From: Cellulomonas sp. Root485
GTDB taxonomy: Bacteria; Actinomycetota; Actinomycetes; Actinomycetales; Cellulomonadaceae
Assembly (NCBI RefSeq): GCF_001426705.1
Contig: NZ_LMFC01000001.1
Span: 485,789-549,788 of the forward strand
DNA length: 64,000 bases
Direction of reading: 5' to 3'
Part shown: in pieces, positions 53,971-62,454 of the stretch
How the letters are laid out: every line of letters begins with the position of its first letter
Numbering within the stretch: the first letter of the stretch is position 1
Notes under the pieces: model-generated
The model's input: only the letters and a program-made list of their open reading frames with translations
Told to the model about the DNA's origin: nothing
Databases searched by the model: none
Program-made: the position numbers and the translations under genes

Positions 53971-55270
53971 GGCTCACCCCCGGGCGTGTGATGCCGAGGA
54001 CGCTCGTGTCCGGGAAGTTGCCCTCGTCGTCGGTCTCGCGCCAGTCCTCGGGCAGCAGGTGGTCGAGGACGTCGTCGACGGAGACCACGCCGAGCAGGCG
54101 CTTCTCGGCGTCGACGACGGGCAGGGCGAGCAGGTTGTACGTGGCCAGGTTCCGGGTCACCGCCAGCAGCGGGGCGTCCACGGTGATGGACTCGATGTCG
54201 GTGTCGACGATGGACCCGATCGCCTCGTGCGGCGGCTCGCGCAGCAGCCGCTGCAGGTGCACGACGCCGATGAACCGGCCGGTCGGCGTCTCCAGCGGCG
54301 GCCGGGCGACGAACACCATCGACGCCAGCGCAGGTGTGAGGTCCTGGCGGCGCACGTGGGCCAGCGCGGCGGCGATGGGTGTCTCCGGGCCGAGGATCAC
54401 GGGCTCGGTGGTCATCAGGCCACCCGCGGTGTTGTCCTCGTACGCGAGCAGGCGCCGCACGTCCTTGGCCTCGTCGGGCTCCATGAGCTCGAGGAGCTCC
54501 GCCGCCTGGTCGTCGGGCAGCTCGCCCAGCAGGTCGGCGGCGTCGTCGGGCTGCATCGCCTCCAGCACGTCGGCAGCGCGCGTCAGGGCGAGCCCCTGCA
54601 GGATGCCCACCTGGTCGTCCTCGGGCAGCTCCTCGAGCACGTCGGCCAGCCGCTCGTTGTCCAGCGCGCTGGCCACCTCGAGCCGACGGGTCAGGCCCAG
54701 GTCGTGCAGCACGTCGGCGAGGTCGGCCGGCTTGAGGTCCTCGTACTGCGCGAGCAGCAGCTCGGCGCCCTGGGCCGCACTCGCCTGACCCAGGCCCGTG
54801 ACCTCGTCGACGGACACCAGCAGCGTCTCGCCGCGCCGGCGCAGGATGCCCGAGCGTCCCGCCGGGATGCGACGGACGAAGACCTTGGAGATGACCCAGT
54901 CGCCGTTGCGCTGCAGCTCGATGGCGACGTCCTCGATGGTCGCCTGCCCGGAGCCGTCGACGAACTCGACGGTGCGGTCCAACAGCTCGCCCACCGCGAG
55001 GGTCTCGAAGGCCCGCTGCTCGAACCGGCGCATGTTCACCAGGCCGGTCGAGATGACCTGCCCGGAGTCGATCGCGGTGACGCGGGTGAGCGGCAGGAAC
55101 ACGCGGCGCCGCGCGGCAACCTCGACCACGAGCCCGACGGCCCGGGGCAGCCCTTTGGGGCGCACCAGCACGACGACGTCACGCACTCGTCCCACCTGGT
55201 CACCGAGGGGGTCGAACACGTTGGTCCCGGCAAGGCGCGCGACGAAAACCCTGGTCCCGACGCTGCTCAC
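53963..55270 (-). CDS. Soluble MgtE N-domain/CBS protein
   Basis: This 435-residue protein has a PRC-barrel-like N-terminus (about 1-170), an MgtE N-terminal superhelical domain (about 190-290; LADVLEELPEDDQVGILQGL, MQPDDAADLLGELPDDQAAELLELM) and a CBS pair (about 300-415). It ends without the five-helix membrane domain of true MgtE magnesium channels, so it cannot conduct ions itself. It probably senses Mg or nucleotides and controls another protein such as the DUF1003 neighbour. The GTG at 55270 is chosen because upstream codons (GERRSRLTD) look non-coding. Confidence 0.85.
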   Translation of the reverse strand: MSSVGTRVFVARLAGTNVFDPLGDQVGRVRDVVVLVRPKGLPRAVGLVVEVAARRRVFLPLTRVTAIDSGQVISTGLVNMRRFEQRAFETLAVGELLDRTVEFVDGSGQATIEDVAIELQRNGDWVISKVFVRRIPAGRSGILRRRGETLLVSVDEVTGLGQASAAQGAELLLAQYEDLKPADLADVLHDLGLTRRLEVASALDNERLADVLEELPEDDQVGILQGLALTRAADVLEAMQPDDAADLLGELPDDQAAELLELMEPDEAKDVRRLLAYEDNTAGGLMTTEPVILGPETPIAAALAHVRRQDLTPALASMVFVARPPLETPTGRFIGVVHLQRLLREPPHEAIGSIVDTDIESITVDAPLLAVTRNLATYNLLALPVVDAEKRLLGVVSVDDVLDHLLPEDWRETDDEGNFPDTSVLGITRPGVSRG

Positions 55271-55364
55271 GTCGGTCAGCCTAGACCGGCGCTCGCCGCT
55301 GGGCCGCCGCCCCGCCGGTGGTCCGGGCCTGGCGATCCGTTCGGCGCTGGGGGAGGATCGCCGC

Positions 55365-56075
55365 ATGTCGTTCTCCGGTAACGCCCGTGCCCCGCGCACC
55401 CCCACGCCGCCGCAGGGCGAGACGGTCGCGGCCTACTCCACCTACCTCGAGGCGCAGAAGGCCGTCGACCACCTCGCGGACAAGGCGTTCCCCGTGCAGC
55501 TGGTGACGATCGTCGGCGCCGACCTGAAGATGGTCGAGCGCGTCACCGGACGCCTCTCCTACCCGCGGGTGGCGCTGGGCGGGTTCCTGTCCGGGGCCTG
55601 GTTCGGCCTCTTCGTCGGGCTCCTGCTCAGCCTGTTCACCACCCCCGGCGCGCAGAGCCCGCTGATCCCCGCGATCTTCATCGGCGGTGCCTTCGGCCTG
55701 CTGTTCGCGATCCTCACGTACTCGTTCTCCCGGGGGAAGCGGGACTTCACGTCGACCAGCCAGATCGTCGCGTCGTCCTACGCGGTGCTGTGCCGGCAGG
55801 AGCAGGCGCACAAGGCGCGCGAGCTCCTGCGCGAGATCGGCGGCGTCCAGTCCGGCTGGCCCGCCCGGCCGCCGACGCCGATCACCACCACCAGCCCGTC
55901 GGATCCGTCGGGTGCGTACCCACCGGCTGCGGGCTCCCAGCCGTGGGGGTCGCCGACCGTGCCGCCGGTCGCGCCGCCCGGACCACCTGCTCCGCCGCCC
56001 GGACCGCCATCCGATCAACCCGGGCAGCCCGGGCTGCCGTCCGCGCCTCCGCCCGGGCCGCCGACCGCGCCCTGA
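55365..56075 (+). CDS. General-stress-type membrane protein with Pro-rich tail
   Basis: This 236-residue protein has an N-terminal domain of the general stress protein/YflT-like type (VAAYSTYLEAQKAVDHLADKAFPVQLVTIVGADL), two membrane helices with Gly zippers (about 65-115) and a long Pro/Gly-rich C-terminal tail (about 168-236). The role is unknown. The ATG has GGGAGG eight bases upstream, which also reads as a -10 (GAGGAT), so the initiation mode is ambiguous. The last 194 bases overlap an oppositely oriented small gene. Confidence 0.8.
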   Translation: MSFSGNARAPRTPTPPQGETVAAYSTYLEAQKAVDHLADKAFPVQLVTIVGADLKMVERVTGRLSYPRVALGGFLSGAWFGLFVGLLLSLFTTPGAQSPLIPAIFIGGAFGLLFAILTYSFSRGKRDFTSTSQIVASSYAVLCRQEQAHKARELLREIGGVQSGWPARPPTPITTTSPSDPSGAYPPAAGSQPWGSPTVPPVAPPGPPAPPPGPPSDQPGQPGLPSAPPPGPPTAP

Positions 56076-56187
56076 GGCGCTCGCGGAACGTGGGTGCCGG
56101 TTCGACCTGCGGTCCGTCGGCCATGCCACCGTGCACCAGGCGGATCGTCGCGGTCCGCGAGAACAGCAGTGCGAGGTTCGGGTCCAT
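55882..56187 (-). CDS. Small basic protein antisense to the stress-protein tail
   Basis: This frame of 101 residues starts at an ATG with a textbook ribosome binding site (AGGAGG, seven bases upstream). The N-terminal half (MDPNLALLFSRTATIRLV, then APTFRERLRARSAARAEA) reads like a real cytoplasmic protein with a basic amphipathic helix. The C-terminal half lies opposite the Pro-rich tail of the rightward gene and may have been gained by reading into it. No family is recognised. It is 68 bases from the pepP stop and could be co-transcribed with pepP. Confidence 0.55.
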   Translation of the reverse strand: MDPNLALLFSRTATIRLVHGGMADGPQVEPAPTFRERLRARSAARAEARTAARAARVDRMAVRAAEQVVRAARPAARSATPTAGSPQPVGTHPTDPTGWWW

Positions 56188-56255
56188 GTCTGCCTCCTGT
56201 GTCGGGATGTCCCTTTCACAGGTGGTGACGTCGATGGGTCGCCCCGATCGACACC

Positions 56256-57782
56256 TCAGCCGTCGAGCAGTCCCGCCATCCACGCCTCGACGGCGTCGGG
56301 GTCGCGGGGCAGCGCGGCCGACAGGTTCTCGTTGCCGTCCGCGGTGACCAGCACGTCGTCCTCGATCCGCACGCCGATGCCGCGGTACTCCTCGGGAACC
56401 AGCAGGTCGTCCGACTTGAAGTACAGGCCCGGCTCGATGGTGAACACCATGCCGGGCTCGAGGATCCCGTCGAGGTAGAGCTCCGCACGTGCCTGGGCGC
56501 AGTCGTGCACGTCCAGGCCGAGGTGGTGGCTGGTGCCGTGCACCATCCACCGCCGGTGGTGCTGGTTCTCGGGCAGCAGGGCCTCGTCCGCGGTGACGGG
56601 CAGCAGCCCCCACTCCGCGAGGCGCTCGGCGATGACCTTCATGGCGGCCGCGTGGACGTCCCGGAACCTGGCGCCCGGCACGGCCGCGACGAACGCCGCG
56701 TCGGCCGCGTCGAGGACCGCCTGGTAGATGCGGCGCTGGACCTCGGTGAACGTGCCGTCGACGGGCAGCGTGCGCGTGACGTCGGCGGTGTAGAGGGAGT
56801 CGATCTCGACCCCGGCGTCGACGAGCACCAGCTCGCCCGCGCGCACCTGGCCGTCGTTGTCGGTCCAGTGCAGCGTCGTGGCGTGCTCGCCGGACGCGGC
56901 GATCGTCTCGTAGCCGACCGCGTTGCCCTCGACCCGGGCGTGCCCGATGAACGTCCCCTCGATCACCCGCTCGCCGCGGCGGTGCGCCACGGCCTCGGGG
57001 AGCGCACGGACGATCTTCTCGAACCCGTCGATCGTGGTGTCCACCGCGAGGCGCATCTGCTCGATCTCGTGCGCGTCCTTGACCAGGCGGAGCTCGGAGA
57101 GCGCCTCGGCCAGCCGCTCGTCCCGCTCGCCGGCCGCCTCGGTCGCGCGGATCTCCTCGACCAGCGCCTCGATCGCCTCGTCCACGTCGGGGACCACGCG
57201 CACCTGCACGCCGTCCGCGCCGACGTCCTTGGCCAGACCGTCGCGCAGGTCGTCCACGTGCGCGGTGCGGACCCCGGTGAGCGTCTCGAGGTCCTCCAGG
57301 GTCGGGCGGGCGCCCACCCAGAACTCGCCGTAGCGGGCGTCGGAGAAGAACTCCTCGGTGTCCCGGCCCGCCAGCGGGCGGATGTACAGGACGGCGTGGT
57401 GGCTGCTGCCGTCGTCGCCCGTGCCGTCCTCGACGGGGTGCAGAACGAGCACCGCATCCGGCTCCTGCTCGGACCCCAGGCCCGTGAGGTGCGCGAACGC
57501 GGAGTGCGGCCGGAAGCGGTAGTCGGTGTCGTTGGAGCGGGGCTTGAACGTGCCGGCGGGGATGACGAGCCGCTCGCCGGGGAACTGCGCCGAGAGCGCG
57601 GAACGCCGTGCGGACGTGTGATCGGCGGCGGGGCTGCGCTGGAGGGTCGACGACGGACGCTCGCCCCAGCCGGAGGTGATGAACCGGACGAACTCCGGCG
57701 AGCTGGGGCGCTGGGAGCGGTTGCTCCCGCGGTCGGCCAGCGGCTGCTCGGTGGTGGTCTCGGGAGTCAGGTCCTCGCTCAT
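56256..57782 (-). CDS. pepP: Xaa-Pro aminopeptidase
   Basis: This 508-residue metallopeptidase of family M24B removes N-terminal residues before proline. It has the aminopeptidase-P N-terminal domain (about 30-230; RFRPHSAFAHLTGLG) and the pita-bread catalytic domain with metal ligands in VDAGVEIDSLYTADVTRT (two Asp), HGTSHHLGLDVHD (His), TIEPGLYF (Glu) and RIEDDVLV (Glu). It is slightly longer than the E. coli enzyme because of a Ser/Arg-rich N-terminal extension. GAGGAT ends six bases before the ATG. Confidence 0.93.
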   Translation of the reverse strand: MSEDLTPETTTEQPLADRGSNRSQRPSSPEFVRFITSGWGERPSSTLQRSPAADHTSARRSALSAQFPGERLVIPAGTFKPRSNDTDYRFRPHSAFAHLTGLGSEQEPDAVLVLHPVEDGTGDDGSSHHAVLYIRPLAGRDTEEFFSDARYGEFWVGARPTLEDLETLTGVRTAHVDDLRDGLAKDVGADGVQVRVVPDVDEAIEALVEEIRATEAAGERDERLAEALSELRLVKDAHEIEQMRLAVDTTIDGFEKIVRALPEAVAHRRGERVIEGTFIGHARVEGNAVGYETIAASGEHATTLHWTDNDGQVRAGELVLVDAGVEIDSLYTADVTRTLPVDGTFTEVQRRIYQAVLDAADAAFVAAVPGARFRDVHAAAMKVIAERLAEWGLLPVTADEALLPENQHHRRWMVHGTSHHLGLDVHDCAQARAELYLDGILEPGMVFTIEPGLYFKSDDLLVPEEYRGIGVRIEDDVLVTADGNENLSAALPRDPDAVEAWMAGLLDG

Positions 57783-57822
57783 GGCGTCATCCTCCCATCC
57801 GCGTCACGGCTACCGTGAGGCC

Positions 57823-58665
57823 GTGCGCATCGACCTCCACACCCACTCGTCGGCGTCGGACGGGACCGATGCGCCCGCGCAGGTGGTGGCGGACGCGGCG
57901 GCCGCCGGGCTCGACGTCGTGGCGCTGACCGACCACGACACGACTGCGGGGTGGCCGGAGGCGGCCGCAGCGGCGCGCGCGCACGGCATCGCGCTGGTGC
58001 GCGGGACCGAGGTGTCGGCTCGTGCGCACGGGATCAGCATCCACCTGCTGTCGTACCTGCAGGACCCGACGCACCCGGCGCTCACCGTCGAGCTGGACAA
58101 GACCCGTGACGCGCGGCTCAACCGTGCGCGAGCGATCGTCGAGCTGCTCTCCGTCGACGTGCCGATCACCTGGGACGACGTGCTGGAGCACTCCCGCGAC
58201 GCGGTCGTCGTCGGCCGCCCGCACATCGCCGACGCCCTGGTGGCACTGGGCATCGTGCCCGACCGGGACACCGCGTTCCTGGACCTGCTCTCCGCGTCCG
58301 GTCCGTACCACGTGCCGCACTACGCCCCCGACGGGCCCGACGCCGTGCGGGCGATCCGGGCGGCCGGCGGCGTTCCCGTGTTCGCCCACCCCGGCGCCGA
58401 CGCCCGCGGGCGGATCGTGCCGGACCGGGTGTTCGACCGCCTCGCCGCGGCCGGCCTGGGCGGGATCGAGGTGGACCACCGCGACCACTCACCGGCGCAG
58501 CGCGAGCGGCTCACCGCGATCGCCGACCGGCTCGGGCTGCTGGTGACCGGGTCGAGCGACTACCACGGTGCCGGGAAGGCCAACCGGCTGGGGGAGAATC
58601 TGACCGCGCCCGCGGTGCTCGCGGCGATCGAGGAGCAGGGGACGACGGACGTGGTGCGGTCATGA
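57823..58665 (+). CDS. PHP-domain phosphoesterase
   Basis: This 280-residue metal-dependent phosphoesterase has the four PHP motifs: DLHTHSSASDG, LTDHDT, FAHPGAD and GSSDYHG. Characterised homologues hydrolyse 3',5'-bisphosphonucleotides or 5'-phosphorylated RNA ends (TrpH/RNase AM group). The GTG at 57823 sits six bases after TACCGT and gives the N-terminus VRIDLHTHS, the usual family start. It is coupled to marC by ATGA. Confidence 0.9.
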   Translation: MRIDLHTHSSASDGTDAPAQVVADAAAAGLDVVALTDHDTTAGWPEAAAAARAHGIALVRGTEVSARAHGISIHLLSYLQDPTHPALTVELDKTRDARLNRARAIVELLSVDVPITWDDVLEHSRDAVVVGRPHIADALVALGIVPDRDTAFLDLLSASGPYHVPHYAPDGPDAVRAIRAAGGVPVFAHPGADARGRIVPDRVFDRLAAAGLGGIEVDHRDHSPAQRERLTAIADRLGLLVTGSSDYHGAGKANRLGENLTAPAVLAAIEEQGTTDVVRS

Positions 58666-59285
58666 GCAACGTGTTCGACGCGTACCTGTTCGCGTCGGTC
58701 TTCATCACGCTGTTCGTGATCATGGACCCGCCCGGGGTGGTCCCGATCTTCCTGGGCCTCACGGGCGCGATGACCCGCCAGCAGCGCAACCGGGCCGCGC
58801 GGCAGGCCGTCCTCGTGGCGCTCGGCGTGATCGTGGCGTTCGCGCTGTTCGGGCAGTCGCTGCTCAACTACATGCACATCACCCTGCCCGCGCTGCAGGC
58901 GTCCGGCGGGCTGCTCCTGCTGCTCATCGCCATGGAGCTGCTGACCGGCAAGATGGAGGAACCGCAGCCGTCGGGGAACGGCAAGGTCAACGTGGCCCTG
59001 GTGCCGCTGGGCACGCCCCTGCTGGCCGGCCCCGGTGCCATCGTCGCGACCATGGTGTTCGTTCAGCAGTCCGACAAGACCGTCGCCGACTGGGTGGCCA
59101 TCGCGCTCGGCGTCGTCGCGGTCCACGTGAGCCTCTACCTGGCGATGCGGTTCGCCAACGTCATCCACCGCATCCTGGGCGACTCCGGCACCATCCTGGT
59201 CACCCGGATCGCGGGGCTCCTGCTCGCCGCGATCGCGGTGCAGCTGGTGGCCGATGCGGTGGAAGCCTTCATCAAGGCCGCATAG
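58662..59285 (+). CDS. MarC-family integral membrane protein
   Basis: This 207-residue protein has six predicted helices and the MarC signature FVIMDPPGVVPIFLGLT near the N-terminus and PLGTPLLAGPGAI in the middle. Despite the name, the family is not an established antibiotic-resistance determinant and its substrate is unknown. Translation is coupled to the PHP gene upstream, and a bidirectional terminator follows. Confidence 0.92.
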   Translation: MSNVFDAYLFASVFITLFVIMDPPGVVPIFLGLTGAMTRQQRNRAARQAVLVALGVIVAFALFGQSLLNYMHITLPALQASGGLLLLLIAMELLTGKMEEPQPSGNGKVNVALVPLGTPLLAGPGAIVATMVFVQQSDKTVADWVAIALGVVAVHVSLYLAMRFANVIHRILGDSGTILVTRIAGLLLAAIAVQLVADAVEAFIKAA

Positions 59286-59326
59286 CGAGAGGGTGCGCGC
59301 TCCCTGGCGGAGCACGCACCCTCTCG
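59286..59326. terminator. Bidirectional terminator between marC and the helicase gene
   Basis: CGAGAGGGTGCGCGCTCC (59286-59303) and GGAGCACGCACCCTCTCG (59309-59326) form an 18-position stem with one mismatch and a 5-base loop, between two convergent stops (59285 and 59341). Confidence 0.8.
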
Positions 59327-59340
59327 TGTGCCTGTGTCGG

Positions 59341-61110
59341 TCAGCCCTCGGTGGCCGACGCCTGCGGGGCGCCGCCGCCCTCGGCCGCCTGGCCGCTGCG
59401 CGTGCGACGGCGGTTGCGGCTGCGACGGCTCGTGCCGCCGCCCTCGACGCCGTCCTCCGCCGGGGCGCCGTTGGACGACGACTCCGGGGCAGGGTTGCTG
59501 TTGTCGCTGCCGCCCTCGCCGCGACCCCGGCCTCGACCGCCACGACGGCGGCGGCTGCCGCCCTCGCGGGCCTCGCCCGCCTCGTCGGCGGGGCGCTCGG
59601 CCTGCGGGCCCGAGCTGCGCGGCGCCGAGGTGGGACGCGAGTCGCCGGAGCGGGAGTCGCTGCCGCGCCGCGAGTCACCGCCGCGGTTGCCCCGGATCTG
59701 GTCGGAGTGAGACCCGCCGGGACGCCCGCCGCCGCGCTTGCCGGTCTCGCCCAGGTCCTCGAGGACCTCCGCGCCCAGACCCTCACGGGTCTGCTGCGAC
59801 TTCGGCAGGCGGCCCTTGGTGCCCTCGGGGATGTCGAGGTCCTCGTAGACGTGCGCCGAGGAGGAGTACGACTCGATCGGCTCGGGGATGCCCAGGCCGA
59901 GCGCCTTGTCGATCAGGCCCCAGCGCGGGATGTCGTCCCAGTCGACGAACGTGACGGCGGTGCCCTTGGCGCCCGCGCGGCCGGTGCGGCCGGTGCGGTG
60001 CAGGTAGGTCTTCTCGTCCTCGGGGCACTGGTAGTTGATGACGTGCGTGACGGCCTCGACGTCGATGCCGCGGGCGGCCACGTCGGTGGCGACCAGGACG
60101 TCGACCTTGCCGTGGCGGAACGCGCGCAGCGCCTGCTCACGGGCACCCTGACCGAGGTCGCCGTGCAGCGCGCCGGCCGCGAAGCCGCGCTCGACCAGGT
60201 CGTCGGCCACCTTGGCAGCGGTGCGCTTGGTGCGGGCGAACACGATGGTCAGGCCACGGCCGCGGGCCTGCAGGATGCGGGCCAGCATCTCGACCTTGTC
60301 GAGCGCGTGCGCGCGGTAGACGACCTGCTTGATGTTCTTGACGGTCTGGCCGTCGTCGTCCGGGTCGGCGGCGCGGATGTGCGTCGGCTGCGTCATGTAG
60401 CGGCGGGCCATCGCGACGACGGCTCCCGGCATCGTGGCCGAGAACAGCATCGTGTGGCGGCTGGCCGGCGTGGCGGCGAGCAGGGTCTCGACGTCGGGCA
60501 GGAAGCCCAGGTCGAGCATCTCGTCGGCCTCGTCGAGCACGACCGCCTTCACGTGCGACAGGTCGAGGTGCTTCTGCTTGAGCAGGTCGATCATGCGTCC
60601 GGGGGTGCCGACGACCACGTCGACGCCGCTGTTCAGCGCGGCGATCTGCGGCTCGTACGCGCGGCCGCCGTACACCTGGAGCACGCGGACCTTGCGGCGC
60701 GAGCTGGCGGTGGCCAGGTCGCCGGCCACCTGGACGGCGAGCTCACGGGTGGGGACCACGACGAGCGCCTGCGGCTTGCCGGCGTGGGGCAGCTGCTCGT
60801 AGCCCTCCTCGCCGGGGGCGACCACGCGGTGCAGCAGCGGGACGCCGAAGCCGAGGGTCTTGCCGGTGCCGGTCTTGGCCTGGCCGATGATGTCGTGGCC
60901 GGACAGCGCGACCGGCAGCGTCATCGCCTGGATCGGGAACGGGTGCGTGATGCCGGCGTCGGCCAGCGCCTGGACGATCTCCGGGCGGACGTCGAAGTCC
61001 GCGAAGGAGGCCTCGACGGCCTGCACGGAGGACCAGGTGTTCTTCAGGGGGCGGGTCATGGGCTCGGCCAGAGCAGAGACCTGCTCCGGCGTCTCGTCGG
61101 TGGTGGTCAC
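59341..61110 (-). CDS. DEAD-box ATP-dependent RNA helicase
   Basis: This 589-residue helicase has the Q motif (FADFDVRPEIVQAL, PFPIQ), motif I AKTGTGKT, Ia PTRELAVQ, II DEAD (193-196), III SAT, V ARGID and VI HRTGRTGRAG. The C-terminal 150 residues are a low-complexity Arg/Gly/Ser-rich tail that should bind RNA, as in RhlE/CsdA/DeaD relatives. It unwinds structured RNA in ribosome assembly or mRNA decay. The GTG start is poorly supported by a ribosome binding site, and a 5' leader of up to about 220 bases lies upstream. Confidence 0.93.
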   Translation of the reverse strand: MTTTDETPEQVSALAEPMTRPLKNTWSSVQAVEASFADFDVRPEIVQALADAGITHPFPIQAMTLPVALSGHDIIGQAKTGTGKTLGFGVPLLHRVVAPGEEGYEQLPHAGKPQALVVVPTRELAVQVAGDLATASSRRKVRVLQVYGGRAYEPQIAALNSGVDVVVGTPGRMIDLLKQKHLDLSHVKAVVLDEADEMLDLGFLPDVETLLAATPASRHTMLFSATMPGAVVAMARRYMTQPTHIRAADPDDDGQTVKNIKQVVYRAHALDKVEMLARILQARGRGLTIVFARTKRTAAKVADDLVERGFAAGALHGDLGQGAREQALRAFRHGKVDVLVATDVAARGIDVEAVTHVINYQCPEDEKTYLHRTGRTGRAGAKGTAVTFVDWDDIPRWGLIDKALGLGIPEPIESYSSSAHVYEDLDIPEGTKGRLPKSQQTREGLGAEVLEDLGETGKRGGGRPGGSHSDQIRGNRGGDSRRGSDSRSGDSRPTSAPRSSGPQAERPADEAGEAREGGSRRRRGGRGRGRGEGGSDNSNPAPESSSNGAPAEDGVEGGGTSRRSRNRRRTRSGQAAEGGGAPQASATEG

Positions 61111-61333
61111 GAGGACTCTTCACTGCGAAGGGTGGTGTTCCGCGCGCTGCCGGGGCCGACGGGTGTCGGAGCGTCCCGGGCGACAGCGGAGTTCACCACG
61201 CGGGTTGGCCGGCAGCCGATCGTGCAAGTCGACTCGCGCGCGTCGTCCGGACGGGTCCGGGGCTGCGCGAGAATGGGTCTGATCGTCGAAAAGCGGGGAT
61301 TCCTAGACGACCGGGCAACCGAATTACCTGCCC

Positions 61334-61339
61334 AGTCTA
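61334..61339 (-). promoter_or_regulatory. Candidate -10 for the helicase gene with a long leader
   Basis: On the minus strand TAGACT fits TAnnnT and would start transcription near 61327, leaving a leader of about 217 bases before the GTG at 61110. Cold-shock helicase genes often have such leaders. No -35 is clear. Confidence 0.35.
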
Positions 61340-61391
61340 TCCGACGCCCCCGGCAGGCCGGTCGCCGCCCCGCCGGGGCTACGATCCTCGG

Positions 61392-62081
61392 ATGACGACG
61401 ACGCGTGCTGAGGCCATTCCCGAGGCCGGCTCCCTCGAGCACTCCGACGCCATCGAGCTCCTCGGCCTCGTCGCGCAGCTCGAGCACGTGGCCTTCGCGC
61501 GCCTCGCCGCCGACTCCGCGCTGGCCCCCACGATCGAGCAGCGCCTCGAGCTCAGCCGGTTCGCGTCGGCCGCCGTCGAGCGTCGCGACCGGGTCCTGGC
61601 CCGCATCACCGAGATCGGCGGCGACCCCGTCGCGGCCGTGCGCCAGTACGACGACGTGCTCGACGACTTCGACGCCCGCACGCCGCCCGGCTCGTGGTGG
61701 GAGCGTCTGCTCAAGGCCTACGTCGGGTACGGCGTGGCCGACGACTTCTGCCGCCTCGCCGCCGAGGGCCTCGACGCCGGGTCGCGCGCGGTGGTCCTCG
61801 AGGTGCTCGACGACGCCTCCCACGCAGAGCTGGCCGTCGCGGAGCTGGACGCCGCGGGGTCCGCGGACGGCGTGCTCACCGCCCGGCTCGCCCTGTGGGG
61901 TCGGCGGCTCGTGGGTGAGGCGCTCGGCGTCGTCCAGCGGCTCCTGGTGCAGCGGCCGGCCCTCGTGCGGCTCGTCTCCGTCGGCTCCGACGCCGCCCCC
62001 GCGAACCCTCCGACCAAGCTCTTCGGCGAGCTCACCGCCCAGCACACGCGTCGCATGAGCCGCCTCGGCCTGACGGCCTGA
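61392..62081 (+). CDS. Ferritin-like-fold protein (MiaE-like)
   Basis: This 229-residue all-helical protein of the actinobacterial ferritin-like group has carboxylate/histidine motifs on four helices (LEHVAFARLAADS, DDVLDDFDARTP, SHAELAVAELDAA), compatible with a di-metal site similar to that of the tRNA hydroxylase MiaE. Several ligands are not at strictly canonical spacing, so enzymatic activity is uncertain. TACGAT (61380-61385) lies six bases before the ATG, so translation is probably leaderless. Confidence 0.75.
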   Translation: MTTTRAEAIPEAGSLEHSDAIELLGLVAQLEHVAFARLAADSALAPTIEQRLELSRFASAAVERRDRVLARITEIGGDPVAAVRQYDDVLDDFDARTPPGSWWERLLKAYVGYGVADDFCRLAAEGLDAGSRAVVLEVLDDASHAELAVAELDAAGSADGVLTARLALWGRRLVGEALGVVQRLLVQRPALVRLVSVGSDAAPANPPTKLFGELTAQHTRRMSRLGLTA

Positions 62082-62090
62082 CCGCACGAG

Positions 62091-62124
62091 AGAGCCCCGC
62101 ACGGATCGCTCCGTGCGGGGCTCT
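62091..62124. terminator. Bidirectional terminator between convergent genes
   Basis: AGAGCCCCGCACGGA (62091-62105) and TCCGTGCGGGGCTCT (62110-62124) form a perfect 15-pair stem with a TCGC tetraloop, between the stops at 62081 and 62137. Confidence 0.82.
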
Positions 62125-62136
62125 GTGGTGCACCCG

Positions 62137-62361
62137 TCAGATGTTGCCGAAGCCGACGCGGCCCTTGCTCTCGGAGCCGATCTCGACGTAGCCCAGGCTC
62201 GCGGTCGGCACGATGACCCGACGGCCGCGCACGTCCACCAGCTCCAGGGCGGGCCGGCCGCTCAGGGCGGCGGCCACGGCGGCAGCGACCTCGTCCGGCG
62301 TCTGGTCGGACTCGAGGCTGATCTCCCGAGGCAGGTTCTGCACGCCGATGGTGATCTCCAC
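62137..62361 (-). CDS. DUF3107 family protein
   Basis: This 74-residue actinobacterial protein of unknown function starts VEITIGVQNLPREISLESDQ and contains RRVIVPTASLGYVEIGSE near the C-terminus, the DUF3107 pattern. The GTG at 62361 is chosen because AAGGAG lies exactly six bases upstream and the resulting length matches the family. An ATG six bases earlier abuts the Shine-Dalgarno sequence. It lies 93 bases after the TetR gene on the same strand, an arrangement I recall as common in actinobacteria. Confidence 0.85.
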   Translation of the reverse strand: MEITIGVQNLPREISLESDQTPDEVAAAVAAALSGRPALELVDVRGRRVIVPTASLGYVEIGSESKGRVGFGNI

Positions 62362-62454
62362 CGTCATCTCCTTCACGTCCTCACTCCACGCTGTGGTATT
62401 TCGGGGGCCGTTCCCGGCTGCCACTGCCGGTGGGCGGTGGCACGTCGTCCGATC

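Noticed and set aside
62362..62424. Longer N-terminus for the DUF3107 protein
   Set aside because: The added residues are not family-like, and AAGGAG is perfectly placed for GTG 62361.
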